Source: Pseudacidovorax sp. NFM-22
GTDB lineage: Bacteria > Pseudomonadota > Gammaproteobacteria > Burkholderiales > Burkholderiaceae_C
Reading direction: 5' to 3'
Length of the DNA stretch: 64,000 nucleotides
Assembly: GCF_021401245.1 (NCBI RefSeq)
Contig: NZ_JACBFY010000002.1
Location: 558,001-622,000 of the forward strand
Shown here: piece by piece, positions 8,500 through 18,547 of the stretch
How the letters are laid out: every line of letters begins with the position of its first letter
Numbering within the stretch: position 1 is the stretch's first letter
The notes under the pieces: generated by a model
What the model was told of the DNA's origin: nothing
The model's input: the letters and a program-made list of their open reading frames with translations, nothing else
Databases searched by the model: none
Position numbers and translations under genes: made by a program

Positions 8500-10701
8500 A
8501 TGACCGAACGCACCACCGTCCACCGACTGCAAGTCGCCACCGAACTGCACCGCTTCATCGAGTCGCAGGTGCTGCCCGCCGCCGGCCTGCAGCCCGCCGC
8601 CTTCTGGCAGGGCTTCGACGCCATCGTGGCCGACCTGGCGCCCAAGAACGCCGCGCTGCTGGCCGAGCGCGACCGTCTCCAGACGGAGATGGACGCCTGG
8701 CACAAGGCCCACCCCGGGCCCATCGCCGACATGCCGGCCTACCGCGCCCACCTGGAAAAGATCGGCTACCTGCTGCCGCAGCCCAAGGGCGTCAAGGCCA
8801 CCACCGCCAACGTCGATGCCGAGCTGGCCCTGCAGGCCGGCCCGCAGCTGGTGGTGCCCATCCTGAACGCGCGCTACGCGCTCAACGCCGCCAACGCGCG
8901 CTGGGGCTCGCTGTACGACGCGCTGTACGGCACCGACGCCATCTCCGAAGCCGATGGCGCGGAGAAGGGCAAGGGCTACAACCCGGTGCGCGGCGCCAAG
9001 GTCATCGCCTTCGCCCGCGAGGTGCTCGACCAGGCCGCGCCGCTGGTCAACGGCTCGCACAAGGACGCCACCGGCTACAGCGTGAAGGACGGCCAGCTCG
9101 TCATCGCCCTGCACAGCAGCAGCACGCACCTGAAGGACCCGTCGGCCTTCGTCGGCTACCAGGGCGATGCCGCCAGCCCCTCGTCGGTGCTGCTCAAGCA
9201 CAACGGCATCCACCTCGACATCCAGATCGACCGCAGCACGCCCATCGGCAAGACCGACCCGGCCGGCGTGGCCGACGTGGTGCTGGAATCGGCCCTGTCC
9301 ACCATCCTCGACCTGGAAGACTCGGTGGCCGTGGTCGATGCCGAGGACAAGGTGCTGGCGTACAGCAACTGGCTCGGCATCCAGCAGGGCACGCTGACCG
9401 AGGAAGTGGCCAAGGGCGGCAAGAGCTTCACCCGCCGCCTGAACCCGGACCGCGTCTACACCGCGCCCGACGGCCAAGGCCAGGTCACGCTGCACGGCCG
9501 CTCGCTCATGTTCGTGCGCAACGTGGGCCACCTGATGACCAACCCGGCCATCCTGTGGGGCTCCTCCGAAAGTCTCCAGGAGATTCCCGAGGGCATCATG
9601 GACGCGGTCGTCACCACCGCCATCGCCATGGTCGACCTTCAGGGCAAGGGCCAGAACGGCATCCGCAACTCGCGCACCGGCAGCATCTACATCGTCAAGC
9701 CGAAGATGCATGGCCCGGCCGAAGTGGCCTTCGCCAACGAGCTGTTCGGCCGCGTCGAGCAATTGCTGGGCCTGCCGGCCAACACCGTCAAGTTGGGCAT
9801 CATGGACGAGGAGCGCCGCACCAGCGTGAACCTGCAGGCCTGCATCGCCGCCGCGCCCGCACGCGTGGCCTTCATCAACACCGGCTTCCTGGACCGCACC
9901 GGCGACGAGATGCACACCGCCATGCAGGGCGGCCCGATGCTGCGCAAGGGCGACATCAAGGGCACCAAGTGGATCGCCGCCTACGAACGCAACAACGTGC
10001 TCACCGGCCTCAACTGCGGCCTGCGCGGCAAGGCCCAGATCGGCAAGGGCATGTGGGCCATGCCCGACCTGATGGCCGACATGCTCAAGCAGAAGATCGG
10101 CCACCCCAAGGCCGGTGCCAACACGGCCTGGGTGCCCTCGCCCACCGCCGCCACGCTGCATGCGCTGCACTACCACCAGGTCAGCGTGGCCGATGTGCAG
10201 AAGGAGCTGGAGAAGATCGACGCCGAGGCCGAGCGCGACGCCATCCTGAACGACCTGCTGCAGGTGCCGATCACCGCCACGCCCAACTGGACGGACACCG
10301 AGAAGCAGCAGGAGCTGGACAACAACGTGCAGGGCATCCTGGGCTACGTGGTGCGCTGGATCGACCAGGGCGTGGGCTGCTCCAAGGTGCCCGACATCCA
10401 CGACGTGGGCCTGATGGAAGACCGTGCCACGCTGCGCATCAGCAGCCAGCACATCGCCAACTGGCTGCTGCACGGCGTGGTCACGAAGGAGCAGGTCAAC
10501 GCCACCTTCGAGCGCATGGCCGCGGTGGTGGACCAGCAGAACGCCGGCGACCCGCTCTACAAGCCCATGGCCGGCCACTTCGACACCTCCTTCGCCTACA
10601 AGGCGGCGCAGGACCTGGTGTTCAAGGGCGTCGAGCAGCCGAGCGGCTACACCGAGCCGCTGCTGCATGCGTGGCGGTTGAAGGTGAAGGCGGCCGGCTG
10701 A
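8500..10701 (+). CDS. glcB: Malate synthase G
   Basis: 733 aa, close to the roughly 720-residue family length. It condenses glyoxylate with acetyl-CoA to give malate, allowing growth on glycolate, glyoxylate or C2 compounds. The block ending in [20 protein letters not shown] and the segment [20 protein letters not shown] are family-specific; the latter carries the catalytic Asp region. The ATG at 8500 ([13 protein letters not shown]) matches the family start; the reading frame is open further upstream to 8314 but that part is not conserved-looking. A terminator follows at 10722. No glycolate oxidase genes are adjacent, so it appears monocistronic. Confidence 0.95.
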   Translation: MTERTTVHRLQVATELHRFIESQVLPAAGLQPAAFWQGFDAIVADLAPKNAALLAERDRLQTEMDAWHKAHPGPIADMPAYRAHLEKIGYLLPQPKGVKATTANVDAELALQAGPQLVVPILNARYALNAANARWGSLYDALYGTDAISEADGAEKGKGYNPVRGAKVIAFAREVLDQAAPLVNGSHKDATGYSVKDGQLVIALHSSSTHLKDPSAFVGYQGDAASPSSVLLKHNGIHLDIQIDRSTPIGKTDPAGVADVVLESALSTILDLEDSVAVVDAEDKVLAYSNWLGIQQGTLTEEVAKGGKSFTRRLNPDRVYTAPDGQGQVTLHGRSLMFVRNVGHLMTNPAILWGSSESLQEIPEGIMDAVVTTAIAMVDLQGKGQNGIRNSRTGSIYIVKPKMHGPAEVAFANELFGRVEQLLGLPANTVKLGIMDEERRTSVNLQACIAAAPARVAFINTGFLDRTGDEMHTAMQGGPMLRKGDIKGTKWIAAYERNNVLTGLNCGLRGKAQIGKGMWAMPDLMADMLKQKIGHPKAGANTAWVPSPTAATLHALHYHQVSVADVQKELEKIDAEAERDAILNDLLQVPITATPNWTDTEKQQELDNNVQGILGYVVRWIDQGVGCSKVPDIHDVGLMEDRATLRISSQHIANWLLHGVVTKEQVNATFERMAAVVDQQNAGDPLYKPMAGHFDTSFAYKAAQDLVFKGVEQPSGYTEPLLHAWRLKVKAAG

Positions 10702-10721
10702 GCCTCCTCACGCCAGCAAAG

Positions 10722-10745
10722 ACGGCGCCGCGGGGCGCCGTTTTC
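10722..10745 (+). terminator. Rho-independent terminator of glcB
   Basis: A perfect 8-bp stem (ACGGCGCC and GGCGCCGT) with a GCGG loop is followed by TTTCTTT, 20 nt after the glcB stop codon. Confidence 0.9.
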
Positions 10746-10769
10746 TTTGGGGCCGCCCGATCACAGGGC

Positions 10770-11050
10770 GCCACGATAATGAGGCACAAGCTAAGCCATT
10801 GATTTGAAAATACTTTTTCAACAACGGCAGTTCATTATCCGAAGCCAGAAATAATGAACGGGCTGTCTGTCGAAGGGCCGCGCGCGCTCCTGGTCGCTGG
10901 CCCCTACGACGCCCACCGGTCGCAAGAGACGCCGCCAAACGCCCTCGCGGGCCTGGGCCGTTCCAGATAATGGGAACGCAGCCATCCCATTGACCCACAA
11001 CGGCTTTCCTGGTTTTCAACCGTCTTTATCGAGACCCAGAAATAATGAAT
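10770..11050. repeat. Degenerate tandem duplication of about 190 bp
   Basis: Similar blocks recur about 190 bp apart: a CGATAATGAGG then CCATTGA block at 10773 matches AGATAATGGGA then CCATTGA at 10966, and CAGAAATAATGAACGGGC near 10848 matches CAGAAATAATGAATCGGGC near 11037. The rest is diverged. The right-hand copy includes the final codons of the AlbA_2-like gene on the minus strand, so the left copy looks like a decayed extra tail of that gene. Apart from this and the glcB terminator I see nothing in 10702-11015. Confidence 0.5.
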
Positions 11051-12522
11051 CGGGCCCCTTGTCAGGCCCGACGTGTTCAGGCTTGGTATAGCTGGCCTGC
11101 TGCCGGGAGGCCGCCGGCAACGCCACCAGCACACCCTGGGCTACCCACTGACGCAACTGCCTCGAAGCGCCCAGTGTGTCCAGCCCCGAAATCGCGCGCA
11201 GCTTGCTGTTGGTGAGCGGCCCTTCGCGGTCGATCCAGTCGCTGACTTGGACCCACAAGGGCGGACGCTCTTCGTTCAGCAGTGTCACGAGCAAGGTCGG
11301 CACCGCACCATCGAGTTGCTCCCGATACAGCGGCTCATAGAGGTTGGCATGCGCCATCTGTGCAAACATCATGGGCACGCCTTCGCCGGCATCGACATTG
11401 GGCGGGTTCGGAAACTCGCGCAGGTGGCGCGCCAGCAGGCTGTTGCGGGGAACGGACCCCGTCTTATCGATGGTGGCGGGCGTCAGGTTGCCGGGCAGGC
11501 GGCCTGGACTTTCGATTTCGACCCGGTCGTCGAAGATGCGCACGTGGATGTCGCGATTGAGCCGGTAGTCGCGGTGCACCACCGCGTTGGTGATGGCCTC
11601 CTTGATCACGCGCTCCGGAAAGCGATAACGCGTCCTGAAGCCCGAGCCCTCCATCGTCAGCCCAACCGCCAAGCGCTCGAGCACAAAAGCCTGGGCCTGT
11701 GCAATCTGCTCGACCAGCGGGCCGGTGATGGTCCGAGGTGGCAGCAGAAGATTGGGAACCTCCCCGCGCTGAACGGCCCGGCCACTTGTAGTGGAAGACG
11801 CGAATGTCCGCGCGCCGGCCTTCGACGGCCAGCAAAGCGCCCGGCTCATCGGCGAAAAGCAGGACCGCTGCCAGCAAGGGCGTCGGGTCACCCTCTGCGT
11901 TCGGCAAGGCGAGCCCAAGCCGGGGCAGCCGCGATGCAGGATCCATCTCGGTCAGCCCTCGCGTCACACAGTAGCTGCGCCAGGCCCGAGTGTTCAACAG
12001 CGACAGTGCAACCGGCATGGGCAGGGTTTCCGCGCTTTTCACGCCACGCTGGTAGAACAGGTCTGCGATCTCGGGGGCGCTCAACTCGCGATTGCTGGCG
12101 TCCATCCGCGTCCATGTGCCGTCGCCCACCACGCTGTGGACCTGATCGCTTTTTTCCACGCGCAGGATCACGATATGCCCCGGTTGCCCGTTGTGCAGCG
12201 TGCAGGGCAGGCGCATCCACTGCAGGCGGGTGATCGGGGGGGTGAAGCGGTTCAGCAACTCGCGGCGAAAGTCGTCGAAACCCTCTGGGTTCTCTTCGAT
12301 GCCGAACAGCCGGCTCTGCACCTTGCTGCCTCCCTTGGCTGCCTTGGCATCGCCCACACCGATGACCAGCAGGCCACCCTCGCTGTTCGCGAATGCGCAC
12401 ACGGCTTCGTACATCCGGTTCTGCTTGCCGCTGATCCGCTTGAAGTCGAGGCTGCGGCTTTCGGGCGCGGCGAGCAAGGCCTGTATGCGTTCTTCAGCTT
12501 GGGCGGGGGAGACTTCGATCAT
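11016..12522 (-). pseudogene. AlbA_2 / HATPase_c_4 protein (RecG-like regulator family), frameshifted
   Basis: The ATG at 12522 opens a frame with an AlbA_2 (Schlafen-type) N-terminal domain (RSLDFKRISGKQNRMYEAVC, then AFANSEGGLLVIGVGD). The match is lost near 11775-11790 and resumes in another frame at AVQRGEVPNLLLPPRT, continuing with an ATPase N-box (EAITNAVVHRDYRLN, then DDRVEIESPGRLP) and a C-terminal winged-helix region to a stop at 11016. A single-base indel explains the break, so it is either a recent pseudogene or a sequencing error. Proteins of this architecture are putative ATP-dependent transcriptional regulators; some occur in defence contexts. Intact, the product would be about 500 aa. 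Confidence 0.8.
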
Positions 12523-12792
12523 GGGCAGCGGTCGATTCTGCCCGTGCCCGGGTAGACGTGAAGCTGCGCGGACGCCGGAATGTCCGCGTCATCACGTCCT
12601 CCACGGGACGCTGCCTTTTCGCGCGCCGTCCTGGGCCCGGCTCCTACGCGGCGGTGGGCACGCACCCACCCAGCAAGAGGCTGGCGCGCCTAGCTTGAAG
12701 GCTGTTCCGAAGCCAAGGCCGGCATGTTGCCGGGCGACTTGGGAACCGGCATCGGCACCCGGTGACGACCATCCCATCCAAGGAGACCCCTC

Positions 12793-13296
12793 ATGCAAGA
12801 CACACGCATTTCGTTCCGCCCCCTTCGTCCGATGCTGATCGCCGCCGCCCTGTGCGGCGCCAGCCTGGCCTTCGCCCAGACGTCCTCGTCGGGCAACATG
12901 GGCAGCAGCGGCAGCTCGTGGGGCGGCAGCACGATGCAGCAGTCCGGCAGCAGCGCCGGCGGCAGTTCCACCACGGGGCGCACGAGCAACCGCGACGATG
13001 ACCGGCGCAAGGGCAGCAGCAGCGGTGCCTCGGGCGCGCACGCCGGCACCACCGGCGGAGCGGGCAACAGCAGCGGCGACCTGGGCAACCGCGGGGGCAA
13101 GGGTCCCTCGGGCACGGGCACTGGCGGCCCCGGCGGCCGAGGCAGTGGTTCGGGCTCGGGCGGCGCGGGGACCGGCTCCAGCACGGGCGGCATGGGATCG
13201 GGCAGCACGGGCTCTGGAAGCTCCGGTACCTCGGGCTCGGGAAGCATGGGCTCCGGCTCGGGTACCGGCGGAACCTCGGGCGGCACCAGCCGCTGA
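12793..13296 (+). CDS. Secreted Gly/Ser-rich low-complexity protein
   Basis: 167 aa. A Sec signal peptide is clear: basic start, hydrophobic stretch LIAAALCGASLAFA, cleavage after about residue 28 before QTSSSG. The mature part is almost entirely Gly, Ser, Thr and Asn in short degenerate GSGS/GTGG repeats, with one charged patch (RDDDRRKG) near residue 68. An AAGGAG ribosome-binding site lies 8 nt before the ATG. Such composition suggests a flexible extracellular or periplasmic chain; I recognise no family. The 270 bp upstream hold only a 7-bp inverted repeat (12567-12588). Confidence 0.65.
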   Translation: MQDTRISFRPLRPMLIAAALCGASLAFAQTSSSGNMGSSGSSWGGSTMQQSGSSAGGSSTTGRTSNRDDDRRKGSSSGASGAHAGTTGGAGNSSGDLGNRGGKGPSGTGTGGPGGRGSGSGSGGAGTGSSTGGMGSGSTGSGSSGTSGSGSMGSGSGTGGTSGGTSR

Positions 13297-13327
13297 GGAA
13301 GCGGGCGGGGGCGCAATGCCCCCCGGC

Positions 13328-14140
13328 TCAACTGCGGAAGCGCCGGCGCGTGAGGCCCAGTGCCAGCCAGAAGGCCGCGATGCCATACACGGCCAGCACG
13401 CCCAGGTGCAGCAGCGGCTGCGTCGGCCATTGGTCCATGAACAGTGGCCGCACCAGCGCCACCACATTGGCCAGCGGCAGCCAGGCCGCCACCGCGCGCA
13501 CCACCTCCGGCAGTTGTTCCAACGGGAAGAACACGCCCGAGAGGAACATCATGGGCGTCATGAACAGCGTGAAGTAGTAGGTAAAGAAGTCGTAGCCCTT
13601 GGCCAGCGCATTGAAGATCAGCGCGATGGACGAGAACACGATGCCCGCTCCCGCCAGGATCACCCAGGCCACCAGCAGCTTGGGGCTGTGGCTGATGCCC
13701 AGGCCCAGCATCACCAGCAGGATGGCCGTGACCGTGAAGACCGACTTGAACCCCGCCCACAGCATCTCGGCGAAGACCACATCGTCCAGCCCCACCGGTG
13801 CATTCATGATGCCGTCCCAGGTCTTCTGCACATGCATGCGCGAGAAGGCCGAATACAGCGCCTCGAAGCTGGCCGCATTCATCGCGCTCATGCAGATGGA
13901 GCCACTGGCCAGGAACAGGATGTAGGGCACCGCCGTGCCGCCCACCTTCACCTGCCCCACCAGCGCACCCATGCCGTAGCCGAAGGCCACCAGCCAGATC
14001 AGTGGCTCGGCGATGTTGCCGATCAGGCTGGGCACGGCCAGCTTGCGCCACACCAGCAGATTGCGCAGGAAGACCGGCCACCAGCGGCGCGTGACGGCTG
14101 GCGGGGACCACACCGAAGGCATGTTCGTGTTCTCGGTCAT
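13328..14140 (-). CDS. ABC-2 type exporter permease, NodJ family
   Basis: 270 aa with about six membrane segments. NodJ-like features include the start RRWWPVFLRNLLVWRKLAVP, the segment PLIWLVAFGYGMGALVG and the late motif MFLSGVFFPLEQLP. The stop is followed only by GC-rich intergenic DNA. The ATG at 14140 lies 4 nt after the stop of the ATPase gene, so the two form one operon and presumably one exporter. In rhizobia NodIJ exports lipo-oligosaccharide, but homologues are widespread in Betaproteobacteria with unknown cargo. Confidence 0.85.
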   Translation of the reverse strand: MTENTNMPSVWSPPAVTRRWWPVFLRNLLVWRKLAVPSLIGNIAEPLIWLVAFGYGMGALVGQVKVGGTAVPYILFLASGSICMSAMNAASFEALYSAFSRMHVQKTWDGIMNAPVGLDDVVFAEMLWAGFKSVFTVTAILLVMLGLGISHSPKLLVAWVILAGAGIVFSSIALIFNALAKGYDFFTYYFTLFMTPMMFLSGVFFPLEQLPEVVRAVAAWLPLANVVALVRPLFMDQWPTQPLLHLGVLAVYGIAAFWLALGLTRRRFRS

Positions 14141-14144
14141 GGGA

Positions 14145-15119
<975 letters not shown>

Positions 15120-15245
15120 GCGGCATTGTGGCAAAGGCCCATGGCGCCGCCGCCCACACGGCGCCTTGGCCGACATGCCCGCAGGCCGAGCCCGAAGGCG
15201 GACAATCCGCAGCCCTTCCTCGGCGCTCTTCCGGCCTTTCGCATC

Positions 15246-16574
15246 GTGTCCTCCTCCCCCACCTACGCCGACCTGGGCCTGCGCCCCGAACTCCTGCAGG
15301 CCACGGCCGAACAGGGCTATGCCATCCCCACGCCCATCCAGGCCCTGGCCATTCCGGTGGTGCTGCAGGGCCGCGACCTGCGCGCCATGGCCCACACCGG
15401 CTCGGGCAAGACGGCCGCCTTCGTGCTGCCGCTGCTGCAGCGCTGGCACGAGGCACCGCGCCACCGCTCGCGCCGCGCCCTGCACACGCTGGTGCTGGTG
15501 CCCACGCGCGAGCTGGCGGCCCAAGTGGCCGACACCGTGGCCCAGCTGGCCGCGCCCCTGCCCGAGCGGCCGAAGGTGGTGCGCGCCATCGGCGGCGTCT
15601 CGATCAACCCACAGCTGATGGCCCTGCGCGGCGGTGCCGACCAGGTGATCGGCACGCCGGGCCGCGTGCTCGACCTGGCGCGGCACAACGCGCTGCGCCT
15701 TTCGGACTGCGCCGTGCTGGTGCTGGACGAGGCCGACCGGCTGCTGGACCTGGGCTTCGCCGACGAGCTGCAGGCCATCCTCGACGAGCTGCCGGCGCAG
15801 CGGCAGAACCTGCTCTTCTCCGCCACCTTCGCCCCGCGCACCGTGCAACTGGCAGATGCGCTGCTGCGCGATCCTGTCGCCGTGACGGCGCCCGCGCCCG
15901 TGGCCGAGCTGCCGCAGATCGCGCAGCGCGCCATCGCGGTGGACGAGAGCCGGCGCACCGCGCTGCTGCGCCACCTGATCGCCACCGAGGGCTGGCCGCA
16001 GGTGCTGGTGTTCGTGGCCACCAAGCATGCCTGCGAGACCGTGGCGGACAAGCTGCGCAAGGGCGGCCTCGCGGCCGAGCCGCTGCACGGCATGCTGGGC
16101 CAGGGCAAGCGCACGCAGGTGCTGGCCGACTTCAAGGCCGGGCGGCTGCAGGTGCTGGTGGCCACCGACCTGGCGGCGCGCGGCATCGACATCGCGCAAC
16201 TGCCGGCGGTGGTCAACCACGACCTGGCCCGCTCGCCCACCGACCATGTGCACCGCATCGGCCGCACGGGCCGCGCGGGCGCGAGCGGCGTGGCCCTGAG
16301 CTTCGTGCCCGCCGCAGCCGAGGCGCACTTCCGCCTGATCGAGAAGCGCCAGGGCCTGCGCGTGCCGCGCGAGCAGATCGCGGGCTTCGAGCCGCAGGAA
16401 GCCGCGCCGGCCGATGCGCCGGCGGCCGGTGGCGGCATCAAGGGCAAGCGGCCGAACAAGAAGGACAAGCTGCGCGCCGCGGCAGCCAAGGCGGCCGGCG
16501 GCTCTCCCGCGGCCGCAGCGGCGGCCACCGCTGCGCCCTCGGCGCCCTCTGCGTCCGAGGACACGCAGCCATGA
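15246..16574 (+). CDS. rhlE: DEAD-box ATP-dependent RNA helicase, RhlE-like
   Basis: 442 aa from a GTG at 15246 (MSSSPTYADLGLRPELLQA), where family similarity begins. In order: Q motif region GYAIPTPIQ, motif I AHTGSGKT, Ia PTRELAAQ, II VLDEADRLLDLGF, III SATF, motif V ATDLAARGIDI and VI HRIGRTGRAG. A Lys/Ala-rich tail of about 50 residues probably binds RNA. These enzymes remodel RNA in ribosome assembly or decay. The stop overlaps the start of the next small gene by 4 nt. The frame is open far upstream, but that part is a shadow of NodI. Confidence 0.9.
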   Translation: MSSSPTYADLGLRPELLQATAEQGYAIPTPIQALAIPVVLQGRDLRAMAHTGSGKTAAFVLPLLQRWHEAPRHRSRRALHTLVLVPTRELAAQVADTVAQLAAPLPERPKVVRAIGGVSINPQLMALRGGADQVIGTPGRVLDLARHNALRLSDCAVLVLDEADRLLDLGFADELQAILDELPAQRQNLLFSATFAPRTVQLADALLRDPVAVTAPAPVAELPQIAQRAIAVDESRRTALLRHLIATEGWPQVLVFVATKHACETVADKLRKGGLAAEPLHGMLGQGKRTQVLADFKAGRLQVLVATDLAARGIDIAQLPAVVNHDLARSPTDHVHRIGRTGRAGASGVALSFVPAAAEAHFRLIEKRQGLRVPREQIAGFEPQEAAPADAPAAGGGIKGKRPNKKDKLRAAAAKAAGGSPAAAAAATAAPSAPSASEDTQP

Positions 16575-16876
16575 CGCTGGACTACCTGCTCTTCGACCAC
16601 AGCGACGGCGGCGACGACAGCAGCCTGTTCGAGGCCCTGGCCACCGTCGGCCCCGAGCGCGAGGCCGCGGTGCGCGCCGAGATCGAGGCGGTGATGGCCT
16701 GGGCCGCACGCCGCTTCCGCGGCCGGCGCGGCCCCGTGGAGGAAGGCGGCGACTGGGACGCCGACCTGGAAGAGCGGCAGGAAGGGCCGGCGCTGCGCAG
16801 CTTCCACCTGTCGATCACGAGCAGCGCCGCCTTTGCGGAAGCCTTTCTGGCGGCGTTCGGCGACGCGGTGAGCTGA
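16571..16876 (+). CDS. Small acidic protein of unknown function, coupled to the helicase gene
   Basis: 101 aa. The ATGA overlap with the stop of the helicase gene implies translational coupling. It begins MTLDYLLFDHSDGGDDSS and contains a helix-forming middle (residues about 22-50) and a Gly/Asp/Glu-rich linker before LRSFHLSITSSAAFAEAFLA. It has no signal or membrane segment. I recognise no domain. Location suggests a partner or accessory of RNA metabolism, but that is inference from position only. Confidence 0.7.
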   Translation: MTLDYLLFDHSDGGDDSSLFEALATVGPEREAAVRAEIEAVMAWAARRFRGRRGPVEEGGDWDADLEERQEGPALRSFHLSITSSAAFAEAFLAAFGDAVS

Positions 16877-16908
16877 GGGGCCCGGCGGTGACGCCGCCGG
16901 TCAGTGCT

Positions 16909-17805
16909 TCAGAGCCGAAGGCCCTCGAACGTCTTCTTCATCCAGGCGACGAAGGCCCGGGTGCGCGCCGGCAGGTGGCGCGCATGCGGATAGATCACGC
17001 TCACCGGCCGCGGTGCGGACTCGAAGTCTTCCAACACCCTCTGCAGGCGCCCGTCCCGCACATGGCCCAGCACCTGGTAGGAGAAGAAGCGGCCGAATCC
17101 CATGCCTGCGGCGCAGGCCTCCACGGCCGGTGCGATGTGGTTGAAGGCCAGCCGCACGTCCAGCGGCACCTGCAGCGGCGTGCGCCGGCCCGGTTGGTCG
17201 AAGGACCAGTGGGGCGCACCGTCGAGCTGGCCGCGCACGGCCGGCGCGCCCGCCAGATCGCGCGGCTGCTGCGGCAGCCCGCGCTCGCGCAGCAGCGCGG
17301 GGCTGGCCACCACCACGCGACGGATGGTGCCGAGTTGCTGCGCCACCAGTGACGAGTCCTCCAGCGGGCTGATGCGGATGCCCACGTCGATGCCTTCTTC
17401 CACCAGGTTCACCGGCCGGTCGTGCAGCAGCACGCGGCAGCGCACCTGAGGATGCGCGCGCATGAAGCCCATGATGGCCGGCGCGACGTACATGTGGCCG
17501 AACAACACCGGCGCCGTGACCGTGAGCTGCCCGGCCGGCGTGCCCGCCTCCTGGCTCAGCAGGCGGTCCGCGGCATCGGCAGCCGCCAGCACCTCGCGCG
17601 CACTGTCGAGGTAGTGGCGGCCATCCTCGGTGAGGGCAATGCGCCGCGTGCTGCGCTGGAAGAGGCGCACACCCAGGTGCGCCTCCAGCGCCGCCAGCGT
17701 GCGCACCACCGCGGGCAGCGAGCTGCCCAGTACTTCCGCGGCACGCGTCAGGCTGCCCTGCTCCGCGATGCGCACGAACACCTGCATGGCCTTGAGTCGA
17801 TCCAT
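16909..17805 (-). CDS. LysR-family transcriptional regulator
   Basis: 298 aa. The N-terminal helix-turn-helix starts MDRLKAMQVFVRIAEQGSLT and includes AAEVLGSSLPAVVRTLAALE; the substrate-binding domain follows from about residue 90 (LTVTAPVLFGHMYVAPAI). It is divergent from a glutathione S-transferase gene 82 bp away. A GATT-N8-AATC dyad at 17811-17826, just outside its ATG, could be part of a LysR site, so regulation of the GST/PPOX pair and of itself is likely. Confidence 0.9.
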   Translation of the reverse strand: MDRLKAMQVFVRIAEQGSLTRAAEVLGSSLPAVVRTLAALEAHLGVRLFQRSTRRIALTEDGRHYLDSAREVLAAADAADRLLSQEAGTPAGQLTVTAPVLFGHMYVAPAIMGFMRAHPQVRCRVLLHDRPVNLVEEGIDVGIRISPLEDSSLVAQQLGTIRRVVVASPALLRERGLPQQPRDLAGAPAVRGQLDGAPHWSFDQPGRRTPLQVPLDVRLAFNHIAPAVEACAAGMGFGRFFSYQVLGHVRDGRLQRVLEDFESAPRPVSVIYPHARHLPARTRAFVAWMKKTFEGLRL

Positions 17806-17887
17806 GTGGCGATTACACCGGAAATCGGAGCAGTGTCATCCAGGCTTTCGCATTGATCCGGCGAACGCATCAAAAAACAATGGCCGC

Positions 17888-18535
17888 ATGCCTGATCACA
17901 CACCCCACGCCGCCCCCGCCCTGGTTCTTCACGATGCGCCGCTCTCGGGCCATGCGCACCGCGTGCGCCTGTTCCTGTCGCTGCTGGGCCTGCCCTGGCG
18001 CAGCAAGGTGGTGGACCTGCGCGCCGGCGAGCAGCGACGCCCCGCCTTCCTGGCGCTCAACCGCTTCGGGCAGGTGCCGGTGCTGCAGGACGGCGACGTG
18101 GTGCTGGCCGACTCCAACGCGATCCTCGTGTACCTGAACGCCCGCTATGCGCCGCAGCCGGCCCGATGGCTGCCTACCGACCCGGTCGGCGCCGCGCAGG
18201 TGCAGCGCTGGCTGTCGCTGGCCGCGGGCCCGCTGGCCTCCGGTCCGGCCGCTGCCCGCATCGACATGCTGATGGGCCGCCCCCGGGACGAAGCCACCAT
18301 CGCCCGGGCCCATGCGCTGCTCCAGACCATGGACGGGCACCTGGCCACGCAGGACTTCCTGGCGGCCCCGCATCCGACGCTGGCCGACATCGCCCACTAC
18401 GCCTATGTCGCCCATGCGCCGGAAGGCCATGTCGCGCTGGACGGCTACCCGCACCTGCAGGCCTGGCTGGCCCGCATCGAAGCCCTGCCCGGCTTCCTGC
18501 CCATGCCGCGTTCGGCCATCGGCCTGCGCGCCTGA
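17888..18535 (+). CDS. Glutathione S-transferase
   Basis: 215 aa. The N-terminal thioredoxin-like domain carries the likely active-site Ser in APLSGHAHRVRLFLSLLGLP and the glutathione-binding motif FGQVPVLQDGDVVLADSNAI (cis-Pro, then Asp-Ser). An all-helical C-terminal domain follows (ADIAHYAYVAHAPEG). It is divergent from a LysR regulator and 12 nt ahead of a PPOX-fold flavoprotein gene, so a small detoxification operon is likely. The electrophile is not known. Confidence 0.88.
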   Translation: MPDHTPHAAPALVLHDAPLSGHAHRVRLFLSLLGLPWRSKVVDLRAGEQRRPAFLALNRFGQVPVLQDGDVVLADSNAILVYLNARYAPQPARWLPTDPVGAAQVQRWLSLAAGPLASGPAAARIDMLMGRPRDEATIARAHALLQTMDGHLATQDFLAAPHPTLADIAHYAYVAHAPEGHVALDGYPHLQAWLARIEALPGFLPMPRSAIGLRA

Positions 18536-18547
18536 GAAGGACCGGCC

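Noticed and set aside
8377-10668. A 763-codon open frame antisense to malate synthase G, and a second long frame on the plus strand
   Set aside because: Both are shadows produced by high-GC codon use in glcB. Their translations are His/Ala/Arg-rich without domains, while glcB is fully conserved.
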